Assembly (NCBI GenBank): GCA_036380355.1
Contig: DASVEW010000010.1
Coordinates: forward strand, 1-22,408
DNA from: JACDAN01 sp036380355
GTDB lineage: Bacteria; Actinomycetota; Thermoleophilia; Gaiellales; Gaiellaceae
Direction: 5' to 3'
Length of the DNA: 22,408 bases
The notes beneath the pieces are model-generated. The model did no database searches and was not told where the DNA came from. It was given only the letters and a program-made list of their open reading frames with translations. The position numbers were made by a program, and so were the translations under genes. Position 1 is the stretch's first letter; every line of letters begins with the position of its first letter. Below are positions 7,015 to 14,224 of the stretch, in pieces.

Positions 7015-9942
7015 CTATGACGAGGCGGTCTGCCGAGCCAAGAGGCGCCTCGCCGCTGCGACGTTGCCCTTCGCCTCGTGGGCCCGGCGCGCCTTCCCGA
7101 GATCGCCGGCCGCGGCGTATGCGCGCGCCTTGAGCTCGGGGGAATCGGTGCGCTCGGCGAGGACGACCGCCTCTCGACCCAGGCTCGTTTCCCCGGTCGC
7201 CCGCGCGAGGGCAACTCGCCACATCACCTGAGCGACGACGTCTACCGGTGTGGCCTCCTCCTTCGCGAGCGTCGCGAAGCGCTCGGCCTCCTCGAACTGC
7301 CCCTCCTCGCAGAGCGCATCGGCCAGAAACGCGCTGATCGGCGGGATGACGCTCTGGGCACCCATGGCGGAGAGCTCGTTGTACGCCCAGCGCAGAACCG
7401 CGGTCGCCTCCTGAGGCCGGTCCGCCAAGAGCTCGATGTCGGCCGCGATCAACGAGCGCATCGCGATCCTGAACCGCTGCCCCAGCTCCTGCCAGATCTT
7501 GCGTGCCTCCTCCTGAAGCCGGCGGGCCTCGTCGAAATCTCCCTGCATGGCCCGGAGGCCGGCGAGAGCGCCCGTGACGGAGGCCCGAAGCGACCGGGTG
7601 GTCGGAACCTCCCGCAGGAGCCGTTCGCACCGCGCGATCGCCGTGGGAACCGGAGCTGGCCCGTAGTAGACGGCTTGCGCGAGCTGCGCCGCGATCGTGG
7701 CCTGCTCGCCCGCGTCGCCGGCGCGACGGGCGTACTCCAGTGCGCGTTCGAGATGCTCCGTGCGGGCGGCCCAACGAAAGGCGTGGAGATGCATCTCGCT
7801 CTTCAGCCACCAGGCTTTCGCCAGGCCGATGTCGTCTCCCAGCTCCTCCAGCAGCGGGATCGCGCTGTCGGCGACGGCGACGATGTCCTCTACGGGTTCC
7901 TCCGGACGCGTGAAGGCCCGGAAGAACTCGCGCTCGATCAGCGTCCGGAGCTCCAGGCGGCGGTCGCCGGCGGCCCTGGCCGACTCGAGCGCCTCGTCGA
8001 GGACGCGCTCGGCCCGCCCGAAGTCGCCCGTCCGCATCAAGGCACTACCCAGGATGGGCAGGATCTCGCGCCGCTCGTCGTGCGAGTCAGGCAGGAGCGC
8101 AGCGGCTCGCGTCAGCAGGTTGACGGCGGCAGGGACATCGCCGCGTCCGATCGCGCGCCGACCCGCTCGGCCCAGCCGCTCGCCTGCGCGAGTCGCGAGC
8201 GTCGCGTCCACAGGGCCGAGCTCCTGGCGATAACGGAACGCTTGCTCGAGGTGGTAGCCGACGATCTCGTCCACGCCGGGCGCCGCCCGCTCGAGCCAGT
8301 CGGCGTAGCGCTCGTGAAGCCCCGCCCGGCTCTCTTTCGCAAGGCCGAGGTAGGCCGCGTCGCGGATGAGGATGTGCCGGAACCGGAAGCCGTCGTCGCC
8401 CGGGATGAGTGACCGGTCCGGCTCGATGAGCTCGCGGCGGACGAGCGACAGGAGCGTCGGCGCGACGGGCTCGTTCCCCGAGAGGGTCGCGACCGCACCG
8501 GCCGTGAACTCTCGCCCGATCACGGCCGCGCGTTCCAGCACCGACCGCTCCTCCGCGTCGAGCCGGTCGAGCCGCGCCGCCAGCAGCGCCTGGATGGTGG
8601 GCGGAATCTCCTCGCGCCGGCCGCCCTCCACCGCGAGGGCAAGCATCTGCTCGACGAAGAGCGGATTGCCCTCGGCGCCGGCCAGGATTCGATCCCGGTC
8701 GACCTCGCCGATCCCGCCGCCCAGCACCTCGACGAGGCGCTCGGACTCTGCCCCCGACAGCGGCCCGAGCGCCAGGACGAGCGAGCTGGTGGCGCTCCAC
8801 GTCGGGCGCTGCTCGAGCAGTTCCGGGCGGGCGAGCCCCAGGATCACGATCGGCGCGTCAGTCGTCCAGCCGACCAGGTACTCGATCAGGTCGAGGAACG
8901 TCGGCTCGGCCCACTGCAGCTCGTCGATCCCGAGAATGAGAGGTTCCTCGCGGGCCAGGTGCTCGAGGAAGCGGCGGACGGCCCAGAAGGTCTCCTCGGT
9001 CCCCGGCGGCGACTCCGCCGTCCCGACCGCGCCGGCGATCCGGTCCGCGATCCGGTCGGCATGCTCGGCGCCTTCCAGGAACTGGGCGATGCCCTCGCGC
9101 GAGAGGCTGCCTGTGGCGGAGAGGACGATGCCGCGGAGCGGCCAGTACGTGATCCCCTCGCCGTACGCGAGGCAGCGACCCACGAGCGTCGTCGCACGGC
9201 CGCGAGTCGCGGAGAAGAGCTCGTCCCCGAGCCGGGACTTCCCGATCCCCGCCGGGCCGACGATCGTGGCGAGGCGGCATCGCCGCTCCTGCTCGGCGGC
9301 CTCGAGCTGTGCGCGCAGCGACGCCAGTTCCTCCTCGCGCCCGACCATGGGGGCGTCGAAGCGCCGGGGGAAGGGCGGCGCGCCTTCGACGACCCCGAGG
9401 AGACGCCAGGCCCTCACCGGCTCGGCCTTGCCCTTGAGGGTCAGCGGCTCGAGCGGCTCGACGAGGACCGCGTTCGAGACGAGCCGGTACGTCGAGTCGC
9501 CGAGGAGGATCTCCCCCGAGCGTGCGGCGGCCTCGAGCCGCTGCGTCGTGGCGACCGCCGTGCCCGTCGCGAAGGACTGCCGGTCGGTCGGGTCGCCGGC
9601 GACGACCTCGCCGGTGTTGACGCCCGTGCGAATGGAAAGGCGCACGCCGTGCGTCTCCTCCAGCTCCCGGTTCAGGGCGCCCAGGGCGGTGCGCATGTCG
9701 ATCGCGGCCCGGACGGCGCGCAACGCGTCGTCGTCGTGCACGACCGGGATGCCGAAGACGGCCATGGCGGCATCGCCGATGAACTTCTCCACGGTCCCGC
9801 CGTGACGCTCGAGCTCCCCGCGGACCGCGTCGAAGTAGCGCTCCATCACTCCCCTCATCACCTCCGGGTCGAGCGCCTCCCCGAGCGGCGTGGAGTTTGC
9901 GATGTCGCAGAAGACCACGGTGACCGTCTTCCGTGCGGCCAT
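7015..9942 (-). CDS. Class III cyclase-homology / AAA ATPase / TPR regulatory protein
   Basis: A 975-residue multidomain signalling protein of a type common in high-GC Actinomycetota. Residues 1-185 are a class III nucleotide cyclase domain: metal-binding Asp13 in VVFCDIANST, Lys53 and Asp57 in EKFIGDAAMAVFG. The later GDxVNxAxR motif is changed to GTAVATTQR (127-135): Arg135 is kept but the Asn involved in catalysis is Ala131, so cyclase activity is doubtful. An AAA/STAND-type ATPase follows, with VGREEEL at 200-206, Walker A GPAGIGKS at 229-236 and Walker B LILGIDELQWAE at 335-346. About 560 to the end is helical and TPR-like. It probably senses a ligand or partner through the C-terminal repeats. 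The ATG has no SD; TAGAGT lies 6 bases upstream. Three dodecin-like genes follow on the same strand. Confidence 0.9.
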   Translation of the reverse strand: MAARKTVTVVFCDIANSTPLGEALDPEVMRGVMERYFDAVRGELERHGGTVEKFIGDAAMAVFGIPVVHDDDALRAVRAAIDMRTALGALNRELEETHGVRLSIRTGVNTGEVVAGDPTDRQSFATGTAVATTQRLEAAARSGEILLGDSTYRLVSNAVLVEPLEPLTLKGKAEPVRAWRLLGVVEGAPPFPRRFDAPMVGREEELASLRAQLEAAEQERRCRLATIVGPAGIGKSRLGDELFSATRGRATTLVGRCLAYGEGITYWPLRGIVLSATGSLSREGIAQFLEGAEHADRIADRIAGAVGTAESPPGTEETFWAVRRFLEHLAREEPLILGIDELQWAEPTFLDLIEYLVGWTTDAPIVILGLARPELLEQRPTWSATSSLVLALGPLSGAESERLVEVLGGGIGEVDRDRILAGAEGNPLFVEQMLALAVEGGRREEIPPTIQALLAARLDRLDAEERSVLERAAVIGREFTAGAVATLSGNEPVAPTLLSLVRRELIEPDRSLIPGDDGFRFRHILIRDAAYLGLAKESRAGLHERYADWLERAAPGVDEIVGYHLEQAFRYRQELGPVDATLATRAGERLGRAGRRAIGRGDVPAAVNLLTRAAALLPDSHDERREILPILGSALMRTGDFGRAERVLDEALESARAAGDRRLELRTLIEREFFRAFTRPEEPVEDIVAVADSAIPLLEELGDDIGLAKAWWLKSEMHLHAFRWAARTEHLERALEYARRAGDAGEQATIAAQLAQAVYYGPAPVPTAIARCERLLREVPTTRSLRASVTGALAGLRAMQGDFDEARRLQEEARKIWQELGQRFRIAMRSLIAADIELLADRPQEATAVLRWAYNELSAMGAQSVIPPISAFLADALCEEGQFEEAERFATLAKEEATPVDVVAQVMWRVALARATGETSLGREAVVLAERTDSPELKARAYAAAGDLGKARRAHEAKGNVAAARRLLARQTASS

Positions 9943-9948
9943 GGCTCA

Positions 9949-9954
9949 ACTCTA
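9949..9954 (-). promoter_or_regulatory. Candidate -10 box (TAGAGT) for the cyclase/ATPase gene
   Basis: On the minus strand TAGAGT lies 6 bases before the ATG at 9942, with no SD between. It faces away from the ffh box in the same 45-base gap, so the two divergent genes have separate, closely packed candidate promoters. Confidence 0.45.
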
Positions 9955-9973
9955 GGACGAAACCCCTTGTCTC

Positions 9974-9979
9974 TACACT
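9974..9979 (+). promoter_or_regulatory. Candidate -10 box (TACACT) for leaderless ffh
   Basis: TACACT is followed by 8 bases and then the GTG of ffh. There is no SD in the 45-base intergenic gap, and a transcript starting the usual distance after this box would begin at or next to the GTG. Confidence 0.5.
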
Positions 9980-9987
9980 GTTTCGCC

Positions 9988-11316
9988 GTGTTCGACACCC
10001 TCGGCGACAAGCTGAATGCCGCCCTCGGCCCGCTTCGCGGGCGGGGGAAGCTGGACGAGGAGGCGATCTCGCGCGCGATGCGCGAGATCCGGCTCGCGCT
10101 GCTCGAGGCGGACGTCAACTTCCGCGTCGTCAAGGACTTCGTCGCCCGCGTGAAGGAGCGCGCGCTCGGCCAGGACGTCGGGCGTAGCCTGACGCCCGGC
10201 CAGCAGGTCGTGAAGATCGTCCACGAGGAGCTGGCGAGCCTGATGGGCACCGGCGACTCGAAGCTCGTCTTCGCCGGCAAGGGACCGACCGTCATCCTCC
10301 TCGCCGGCCTCCAGGGCTCCGGCAAGACCACCGCTGCGGCGAAGCTGGCGCTCCTGCTCCGTAAGGAGAACCACTCGCCCGCGCTCGTCGCCGCGGATCT
10401 CCAGCGCCCGGCCGCCGTCGAGCAGCTCCAGCAGCTCGGCCGCCAGGTCCAGATCCCCGTCTTCACCGGGACGGATCCGGTCGAGGCCGCCAGGGAGGGG
10501 ATCGAGCAGGCGCGCTCGCAGGGCCGCGACGTCGTGATCGTCGACACCGCCGGCCGGCTCCAGATCGACGAGGAGCTGATGGCAGAGCTCGGACGGATCC
10601 GCGACGCGACGAAACCGACGAACGTGCTGCTCGTGCTCGACGCGATGACCGGCCAGGAGGCCGTCTCGGTGGCGGAGGCGTTCCAGGAGCGGGTGGCCTT
10701 CGACGGAGTCGTCCTTACGAAGCTGGACGGCGACGCACGCGGCGGCGCGGCGCTGTCCGTGAAGGCCGTGACCGGCAAGCCGGTGAAGCTCGCCTCCGTC
10801 GGCGAGAAGCTCGACCAGCTCGAGTACTTCTACCCCGACCGGATGGCTTCGCGGATCCTCGGGATGGGCGACGTCCTGACCCTGATCGAGAAGGCGGAGG
10901 AGGCCGCGTCCGAGGAGGACCAGGCGGCGATGGAGGCCCGCATGCGCGCCGGCGAGTTCAGCTTCGACGACTTCCTGACGAGCTACCGGATGCTGCGCAA
11001 GATGGGCCCGCTGAAGGGCGTCCTGGGGATGATCCCCGGCCTCGGGAACCAGCTGAAGGGGCTCGACGTCGACGACAGGGAGCTCTCGCGCGTCGAGGCG
11101 ATCGTCCTCTCGATGACGCCGCAGGAGCGACGGATGCCGCACCTGATCGACGGGTCGCGGCGAAAGCGAATCGCAGCCGGGAGCGGAACCGACGTCCAGC
11201 AGGTCAACAAGCTGCTCTCCGCGCGAAAGCAGATGCAGAAGATGATGAAGCAGATGGGGAAGGGCAAGATGCCCGGGCTCCCACCGGAGCTCGTCAAGCA
11301 GTCACAACGGAGGTGA
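9988..11316 (+). CDS. ffh: Signal recognition particle protein Ffh
   Basis: Ffh is the GTPase subunit of SRP; it binds signal sequences and 4.5S RNA and docks with FtsY. The 442-residue product starts at GTG with VFDTLGDKLNAALGPLRG, the classic N-terminus; the frame is open far upstream but only as antisense of the cyclase gene. Motifs: G1 GLQGSGKTT at 107-115, ADLQRPAAVEQL at 136-147, DTAGR at 186-190, TKLD at 244-247, GEKLDQLEYF at 272-281. The M domain runs from about 295 to the end, with the RNA-binding segment in the 380-410 region and a methionine-rich tail (KQMQKMMKQMGKGKMPGL). Length is normal. One base separates its stop from rpsP, so ffh leads the ribosome-maturation operon. Confidence 0.97.
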   Translation: MFDTLGDKLNAALGPLRGRGKLDEEAISRAMREIRLALLEADVNFRVVKDFVARVKERALGQDVGRSLTPGQQVVKIVHEELASLMGTGDSKLVFAGKGPTVILLAGLQGSGKTTAAAKLALLLRKENHSPALVAADLQRPAAVEQLQQLGRQVQIPVFTGTDPVEAAREGIEQARSQGRDVVIVDTAGRLQIDEELMAELGRIRDATKPTNVLLVLDAMTGQEAVSVAEAFQERVAFDGVVLTKLDGDARGGAALSVKAVTGKPVKLASVGEKLDQLEYFYPDRMASRILGMGDVLTLIEKAEEAASEEDQAAMEARMRAGEFSFDDFLTSYRMLRKMGPLKGVLGMIPGLGNQLKGLDVDDRELSRVEAIVLSMTPQERRMPHLIDGSRRKRIAAGSGTDVQQVNKLLSARKQMQKMMKQMGKGKMPGLPPELVKQSQRR

Positions 11317-11317
11317 C

Positions 11318-11560
11318 ATGGCAGTACGCATGAGGCTGACGCGGGTCGGGTCGAAGAAGAACCCGATCTACCGCGTCGTCGTCGCCGACTCGCGCTCGCC
11401 GCGGGACGGCCGGTTCATCGAGATCGTCGGGCGCTACAACCCGCAGACCGACCCGTCGACGATCGAGTTCGACGAGGACAAGGTTCGCGAGTGGCTCGGG
11501 AAGGGCGCTCAGCCCTCCGGGACCGTCTCGCGCCTGCTCAAGGCCAAGAACATTGCCTGA
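11318..11560 (+). CDS. rpsP: 30S ribosomal protein S16
   Basis: S16 is a 30S subunit protein needed for assembly of the 16S rRNA 5' and central domains. The 80-residue product reads MAVRMRLTRVGSKKNPIYRV, then RDGRFIEIVGRYNPQT and WLGKGAQPSGTVSRLLK, all family-typical, at normal length. The SD GGAGG is embedded in the last codons of ffh, and one base separates the ffh TGA from the ATG, so translation is probably coupled. The KH gene start overlaps its 3' end. Confidence 0.97.
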   Translation: MAVRMRLTRVGSKKNPIYRVVVADSRSPRDGRFIEIVGRYNPQTDPSTIEFDEDKVREWLGKGAQPSGTVSRLLKAKNIA

Positions 11561-11783
11561 GCTCCTCGCGTACCTCGCGAGGCAGCTCGTGGACGACCCC
11601 GACGCGGTCCGCGTGGAAGAGGTGGAGAGCGAGGACGCGCTCGTCCTGCGCCTCCACGTCGCCAAGGAGGACGTCGGGAAGGTGATCGGACGCCAGGGAC
11701 GGATCGCTCGGGCTCTTCGCGCGATCGTCCGCGCCGGCGGCGCGCGGCAGCGGCGGCGGCTCGTCCTGGAAATCGCTGACTGA
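11553..11783 (+). CDS. khpA: KH-domain RNA-binding protein, KhpA type
   Basis: A 76-residue single KH-domain protein of the type encoded between rpsP and rimM in many Gram-positives (KhpA/YlqC). KhpA binds RNA, often with KhpB, and affects cell division and small-RNA function in some species. The KH loop is VGKVIGRQGRIARALR, with GRQG at residues 46-49, followed by an arginine-rich helix. The start is TTG at 11553, inside the last codons of rpsP (8-base overlap), giving MPELLAYLARQLVDDPD, which matches the family. Overlap with rpsP implies translational coupling. Confidence 0.88.
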   Translation: MPELLAYLARQLVDDPDAVRVEEVESEDALVLRLHVAKEDVGKVIGRQGRIARALRAIVRAGGARQRRRLVLEIAD

Positions 11784-11796
11784 GGCATTCGTAACA

Positions 11797-12243
11797 GTGG
11801 GCCGGGTGGGCAAGCCCCACGGCCTGGACGGCTCGTTCGTGGTCGAGCAGCCGAGTGACGACCCGACGCGCTTCGAGCCGGGCGCAGTGCTTCGTGCCGG
11901 CGGCGAGGAGGTCCGGGTCGAGGAGCGGAAGCGGCCCGGAGGGCGGCTCGTGATTCGCCTCGACAAGCCCGTTCCCCGGGGGACGCCCCTCGAGATCCCG
12001 CGCGCCGAGCTCCCCGAGCCCGAGCCGAGCTCGTACTACGTCTTCCAGCTCGTCGGCCTCGAGGTCGAGGAGGAGGGCGGCCGGCGCCTCGGCGTCGTCA
12101 CCGACGTCGTGCCCGGCCCTGCCAACGACGCGCTCGAGCTCGACACGGCTATCCTGCTCCCCCTCGTCGAGGCCTGCGTGCGGGAGGTCGACCTGTCGGG
12201 GAGGCGAATCCTGGTTGCGCAGGGATTCGTCCCTGACAACTAA
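11797..12243 (+). CDS. rimM: Ribosome maturation factor RimM
   Basis: RimM helps 30S subunit maturation, binding S19 and the 16S rRNA head. The 148-residue product begins MGRVGKPHGLDGSFVVEQ, the typical RimM N-terminal barrel motif (vGrI..pHGlkGevkV). The PRC-barrel half follows: YYVFQLVGLEVEEE, GVVTDVVPGPANDALEL, ILLPLVEACVREVDL and the closing residues. At 148 it is shorter than the usual ~165-175 residues, mainly in the linker. The GTG start lies 13 bases after khpA with only a weak GAGG upstream. Its TAA is followed in the same frame by trmD, with just four codons before the proposed CTG start. Confidence 0.93.
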   Translation: MGRVGKPHGLDGSFVVEQPSDDPTRFEPGAVLRAGGEEVRVEERKRPGGRLVIRLDKPVPRGTPLEIPRAELPEPEPSSYYVFQLVGLEVEEEGGRRLGVVTDVVPGPANDALELDTAILLPLVEACVREVDLSGRRILVAQGFVPDN

Positions 12244-12246
12244 CCT
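12241..12246 (+). promoter_or_regulatory. Possible -10-like TAACCT before the trmD CTG
   Basis: TAACCT overlaps the rimM stop codon and is followed by 9 bases and then the inferred CTG start of trmD. It fits the TAnnnT pattern seen before other SD-less genes here, but because trmD lies inside an operon this may be chance. Confidence 0.2.
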
Positions 12247-12255
12247 GCCGAAACC

Positions 12256-12912
12256 CTGCGCCTCGACGTCTTCACGCTCGCACCCCATGTCTTCGCCGCC
12301 GTCTCCGAACAACGCCCAGTCGCCTCCGTCCTCGGTGGAGCGCTGGAGCTGCGCCTGTTCAACTACCGCGACTGGACGCCGCTTCCGGGCGGCGAGGTCG
12401 ACGACGAGCCCTACGGCGGCGGTCCGGGCATGGTCCTGCGGGTCGACGTTGTCGCCGCGGCGCTCGAGGGCGTCTACGGCGGGTTGCCCGACCACCGGGT
12501 GGTCGCCCTGACGCCGCAGGGACGGCAGCTCGACCAGGGGGTCGTCGACGAGCTCGCGGGCGAGGAGCAGCTGACGCTGCTCTCGGCCCGTTTCGAGGGG
12601 TTCGACGAGCGGATCGTGACGCACCTCGCGAACGACGCGATCTCGATCGGGCCCTACGTGCTGTCAGGCGGAGAGCTGCCTGCGATGGTCGTGGCCGACG
12701 CCGTGGCGAGGCGCCTGCCCGGCGCGCTCAGCGAGGGATCGGGCGCCGAGGAGAGCTTCTCGGCCGAGCTCGAAGGCGGCCTCGAGTACCCGCACTACAC
12801 GCGGCCGGCCGAGTTCCGCGGCTGGACGGTCCCCGACGTGCTGCTCTCGGGCGACCACGCCCGGATCGCGGAATGGCGCCGGGACCAGAGCCGCCTGAGA
12901 ACGCCGTCATGA
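12256..12912 (+). CDS. trmD: tRNA (guanine37-N1)-methyltransferase TrmD, CTG start
   Basis: TrmD uses AdoMet to make m1G37 in tRNAs, which prevents +1 frameshifting. Conserved segments are EPYGGGPGMVL (51-61), ALTPQGRQL (84-92), ARFEGFDERI (111-120), ISIGPYVLSGGELPAM (129-144), ADAVARRLPG (147-156), and PHYTRPAEFRGWTVPDVLLSG (179-199). The first ATG (12430) would remove 58 residues, including the family N-terminus. Between the in-frame rimM TAA and that N-terminus the codons are CCT GCC GAA ACC CTG CGC CTC GAC GTC TTC, so CTG at 12256 gives L/M-RLDVFTLAP, exactly where TrmD begins (MRIDVFTLFP). Arg152 matches catalytic Arg154 of E. coli TrmD, but Glu166 stands at catalytic Asp169, Pro133 at Asp135 and Ala111 at Gly113. 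The gene looks intact but divergent. Start inferred. Confidence 0.85.
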   Translation: MRLDVFTLAPHVFAAVSEQRPVASVLGGALELRLFNYRDWTPLPGGEVDDEPYGGGPGMVLRVDVVAAALEGVYGGLPDHRVVALTPQGRQLDQGVVDELAGEEQLTLLSARFEGFDERIVTHLANDAISIGPYVLSGGELPAMVVADAVARRLPGALSEGSGAEESFSAELEGGLEYPHYTRPAEFRGWTVPDVLLSGDHARIAEWRRDQSRLRTPS

Positions 12913-13511
12913 GGAACCCGGTCGACCGTCTCACGCACCGCCTGCCGCGGCCCTGGAGGGTCGCGATCGACTGGGTCGTCACGATCGTCGGCGCGGTCGC
13001 GATCGTGCTCGCGATCAAGCAGTGGGTCGTCAACCCGTACCGGATCCCGTCCTCGTCGATGGAGCCGACGCTCCACTGCGCCGGATCCGGCCTCGGCTGC
13101 ACGTCGCGCTTCTCCGACCGCGTGCTCGCGAACCGCTTCCTCTACCACTTCACGGATCCGGAGCGTGGCGACATCGTCGTCTTCACGACGCCGCAGCGGG
13201 CCCGCGAGGACTGCGGCGCTGGAGGGACGTTCGTCAAGCGCATCATCGGTCTCCCCGGCGAGACCTGGGAGATGCGCAACGGGTTCGTCTACATCAACAA
13301 TCGGCGGCTGCAGGAGCCGTACGTGAAGGAGGACCGCCGGGACGTCGACACGAGGCCGCCGGTGAAGATCCCCGACGACCACTACTTCGTGATGGGCGAC
13401 AACCGGGCGCAGTCGTGCGACTCCCGCGTCTGGGGCTCGCTCGAGCGCGAGAACATGATCGGCAAGGTCTTCGCGATCTATTTCCCGCCGCGGCGCATCG
13501 GGCTGCGCTGA
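12909..13511 (+). CDS. lepB: Signal peptidase I
   Basis: A membrane serine protease that removes signal peptides from exported proteins. The 200-residue product has one N-terminal transmembrane helix (about residues 19-38). The catalytic Ser50 is in IPSSSMEPTL and the Lys110 general base in TFVKRIIGLPGE. The box GDNRAQSCDSRVWG (163-176) is the classic GDNRxxSxDSRxWG, with extra cysteines at 57, 64, 102 and 170 that could form disulfides. The ATG overlaps the trmD TGA as ATGA, so translation is coupled. In many genomes lepB follows rplS; here it precedes it. Confidence 0.96.
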   Translation: MRNPVDRLTHRLPRPWRVAIDWVVTIVGAVAIVLAIKQWVVNPYRIPSSSMEPTLHCAGSGLGCTSRFSDRVLANRFLYHFTDPERGDIVVFTTPQRAREDCGAGGTFVKRIIGLPGETWEMRNGFVYINNRRLQEPYVKEDRRDVDTRPPVKIPDDHYFVMGDNRAQSCDSRVWGSLERENMIGKVFAIYFPPRRIGLR

Positions 13512-13542
13512 CGCCGGGCCGGCCTCCCGCGCCGCTCGACCC

Positions 13543-13557
13543 CTGGGGCCACCCCGG
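13543..13557 (+). terminator. Short GC-rich hairpin after lepB, weak terminator candidate
   Basis: CTGGGG and CCCCGG can pair (one G-T wobble) across a 3-base loop 31 bases after the lepB stop. There is no T-run, so intrinsic termination is doubtful. The rest of the 242-base lepB-rplS gap holds the rplS promoter and leader hairpin described separately. Confidence 0.2.
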
Positions 13558-13715
13558 GCCACCACCCGCGATCGATCCTAGTCCGCAAGGACGCGCATGT
13601 CTGTGCCCTCAGTGCGCCGAGAGCGTGCCGACGGGCGTATCGTGCTGAAGCGATCGTCGCGACGTCGAACGAGCATCCGGCCGCCCAATCCCCGCCGAGA
13701 AGAATCGGCTTGCGC

Positions 13716-13721
13716 TAGCAT
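13716..13721 (+). promoter_or_regulatory. Candidate -10 box (TAGCAT) for rplS
   Basis: TAGCAT lies 32 bases before the rplS ATG. A transcript starting the usual distance downstream would begin almost exactly at the first base of the leader hairpin (13727). No clear -35 is visible; a short inverted repeat (GCCGA at 13694 and TCGGC at 13705) lies in that position. Confidence 0.4.
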
Positions 13722-13726
13722 CCCGC

Positions 13727-13746
13727 GGTCGGGCTGCCGCCCGACC
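13727..13746 (+). promoter_or_regulatory. Perfect leader hairpin upstream of rplS
   Basis: GGTCGGGC and GCCCGACC form an uninterrupted 8-bp stem with the loop TGCC. It is followed by CTTTGCC and the rplS ATG, and no SD is present. It may be an autoregulatory L19 site or a weak attenuator; it would fill nearly the whole 5' UTR implied by the TAGCAT box. Confidence 0.45.
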
Positions 13747-13753
13747 CTTTGCC

Positions 13754-14224
13754 ATGGCGAACCCCATCGAGACACTCGAGCGCAAACAGCTGCGCGCCGA
13801 CCGGCCGGAGTTCAAGGCCGGCGACACCGTTCGCGTCCACTTCCAGGTCATCGAGGGACAGCGCCGCCGCATCCAGGTCTTCGAGGGCATCGTCATCAAG
13901 CGCCAGGGCTCTGGCGCCCGAGAGACGTTCACCGTGCGCAAGCAGTCGTTCGGCGTCGGCGTCGAGCGCACGTTCCCGCTCCACTCGCCCAAGATCGACA
14001 GGATCGAGGTCGTCGCGATCGGCGACGTGAACCGCGCGAAGCTCTACTACTTGCGCGGGAAAGTGGGGAAGAAGGCGCGCGTCCGCGAGCGCCGTGATGG
14101 GCAGAGGCTATCCTCGGCCGGTGCCGCAGCCGTCGCCGCCGAGCAGCCTGCCGCTGAAGATTCCGAGCCGGAAGAGGCCGTCGAGGCCGACACCGAGCTC
14201 GAGCCCGAAACCGAAGAGGGGTAG
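13754..14224 (+). CDS. rplS: 50S ribosomal protein L19 with acidic C-terminal extension
   Basis: L19 sits at the 30S-50S interface. Residues 1-115 are the normal protein: MANPIETLERKQLR, FKAGDTVRVHFQVIEG, RRRIQVFEGIVIKRQG, RETFTVRKQSFGVGVERTFP, SPKIDRIEVVAIGDVNRAKL and YYLRGKVGKKARVRER. Residues ~116-156 are an added, low-complexity Ala/Glu/Pro-rich acidic tail, where most L19 proteins stop. That tail is encoded by DNA that also reads, one frame over, as the basic N-terminus of RNase HII. The ATG has no SD but is preceded by an 8-bp hairpin. Such acidic tails occur in some other Actinomycetota L19 and S2 proteins; its role is unknown. Confidence 0.95.
   Translation: MANPIETLERKQLRADRPEFKAGDTVRVHFQVIEGQRRRIQVFEGIVIKRQGSGARETFTVRKQSFGVGVERTFPLHSPKIDRIEVVAIGDVNRAKLYYLRGKVGKKARVRERRDGQRLSSAGAAAVAAEQPAAEDSEPEEAVEADTELEPETEEG
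14109..14114 (+). promoter_or_regulatory. Candidate internal -10 box (TATCCT) for rnhB, inside rplS
   Basis: TATCCT within the rplS coding region is followed by 6 bases and a GTG in the rnhB frame. It is the same TAnnnT-N6-GTG pattern as at the FAD oxidoreductase gene, and it favours 14121 over the ATGs at 14094 and 14097 as the rnhB start. Confidence 0.4.

Noticed and set aside
8959..9987. Upstream extension of the ffh frame by about 340 codons
   Set aside because: It is antisense to the cyclase/ATPase gene, and the GTG at 9988 gives the exact Ffh N-terminus.
13597..14097. 166-codon + strand ORF covering the lepB-rplS gap
   Set aside because: Mostly an out-of-frame reading of rplS, rich in Arg/Pro; the gap is better explained by a promoter and hairpin.
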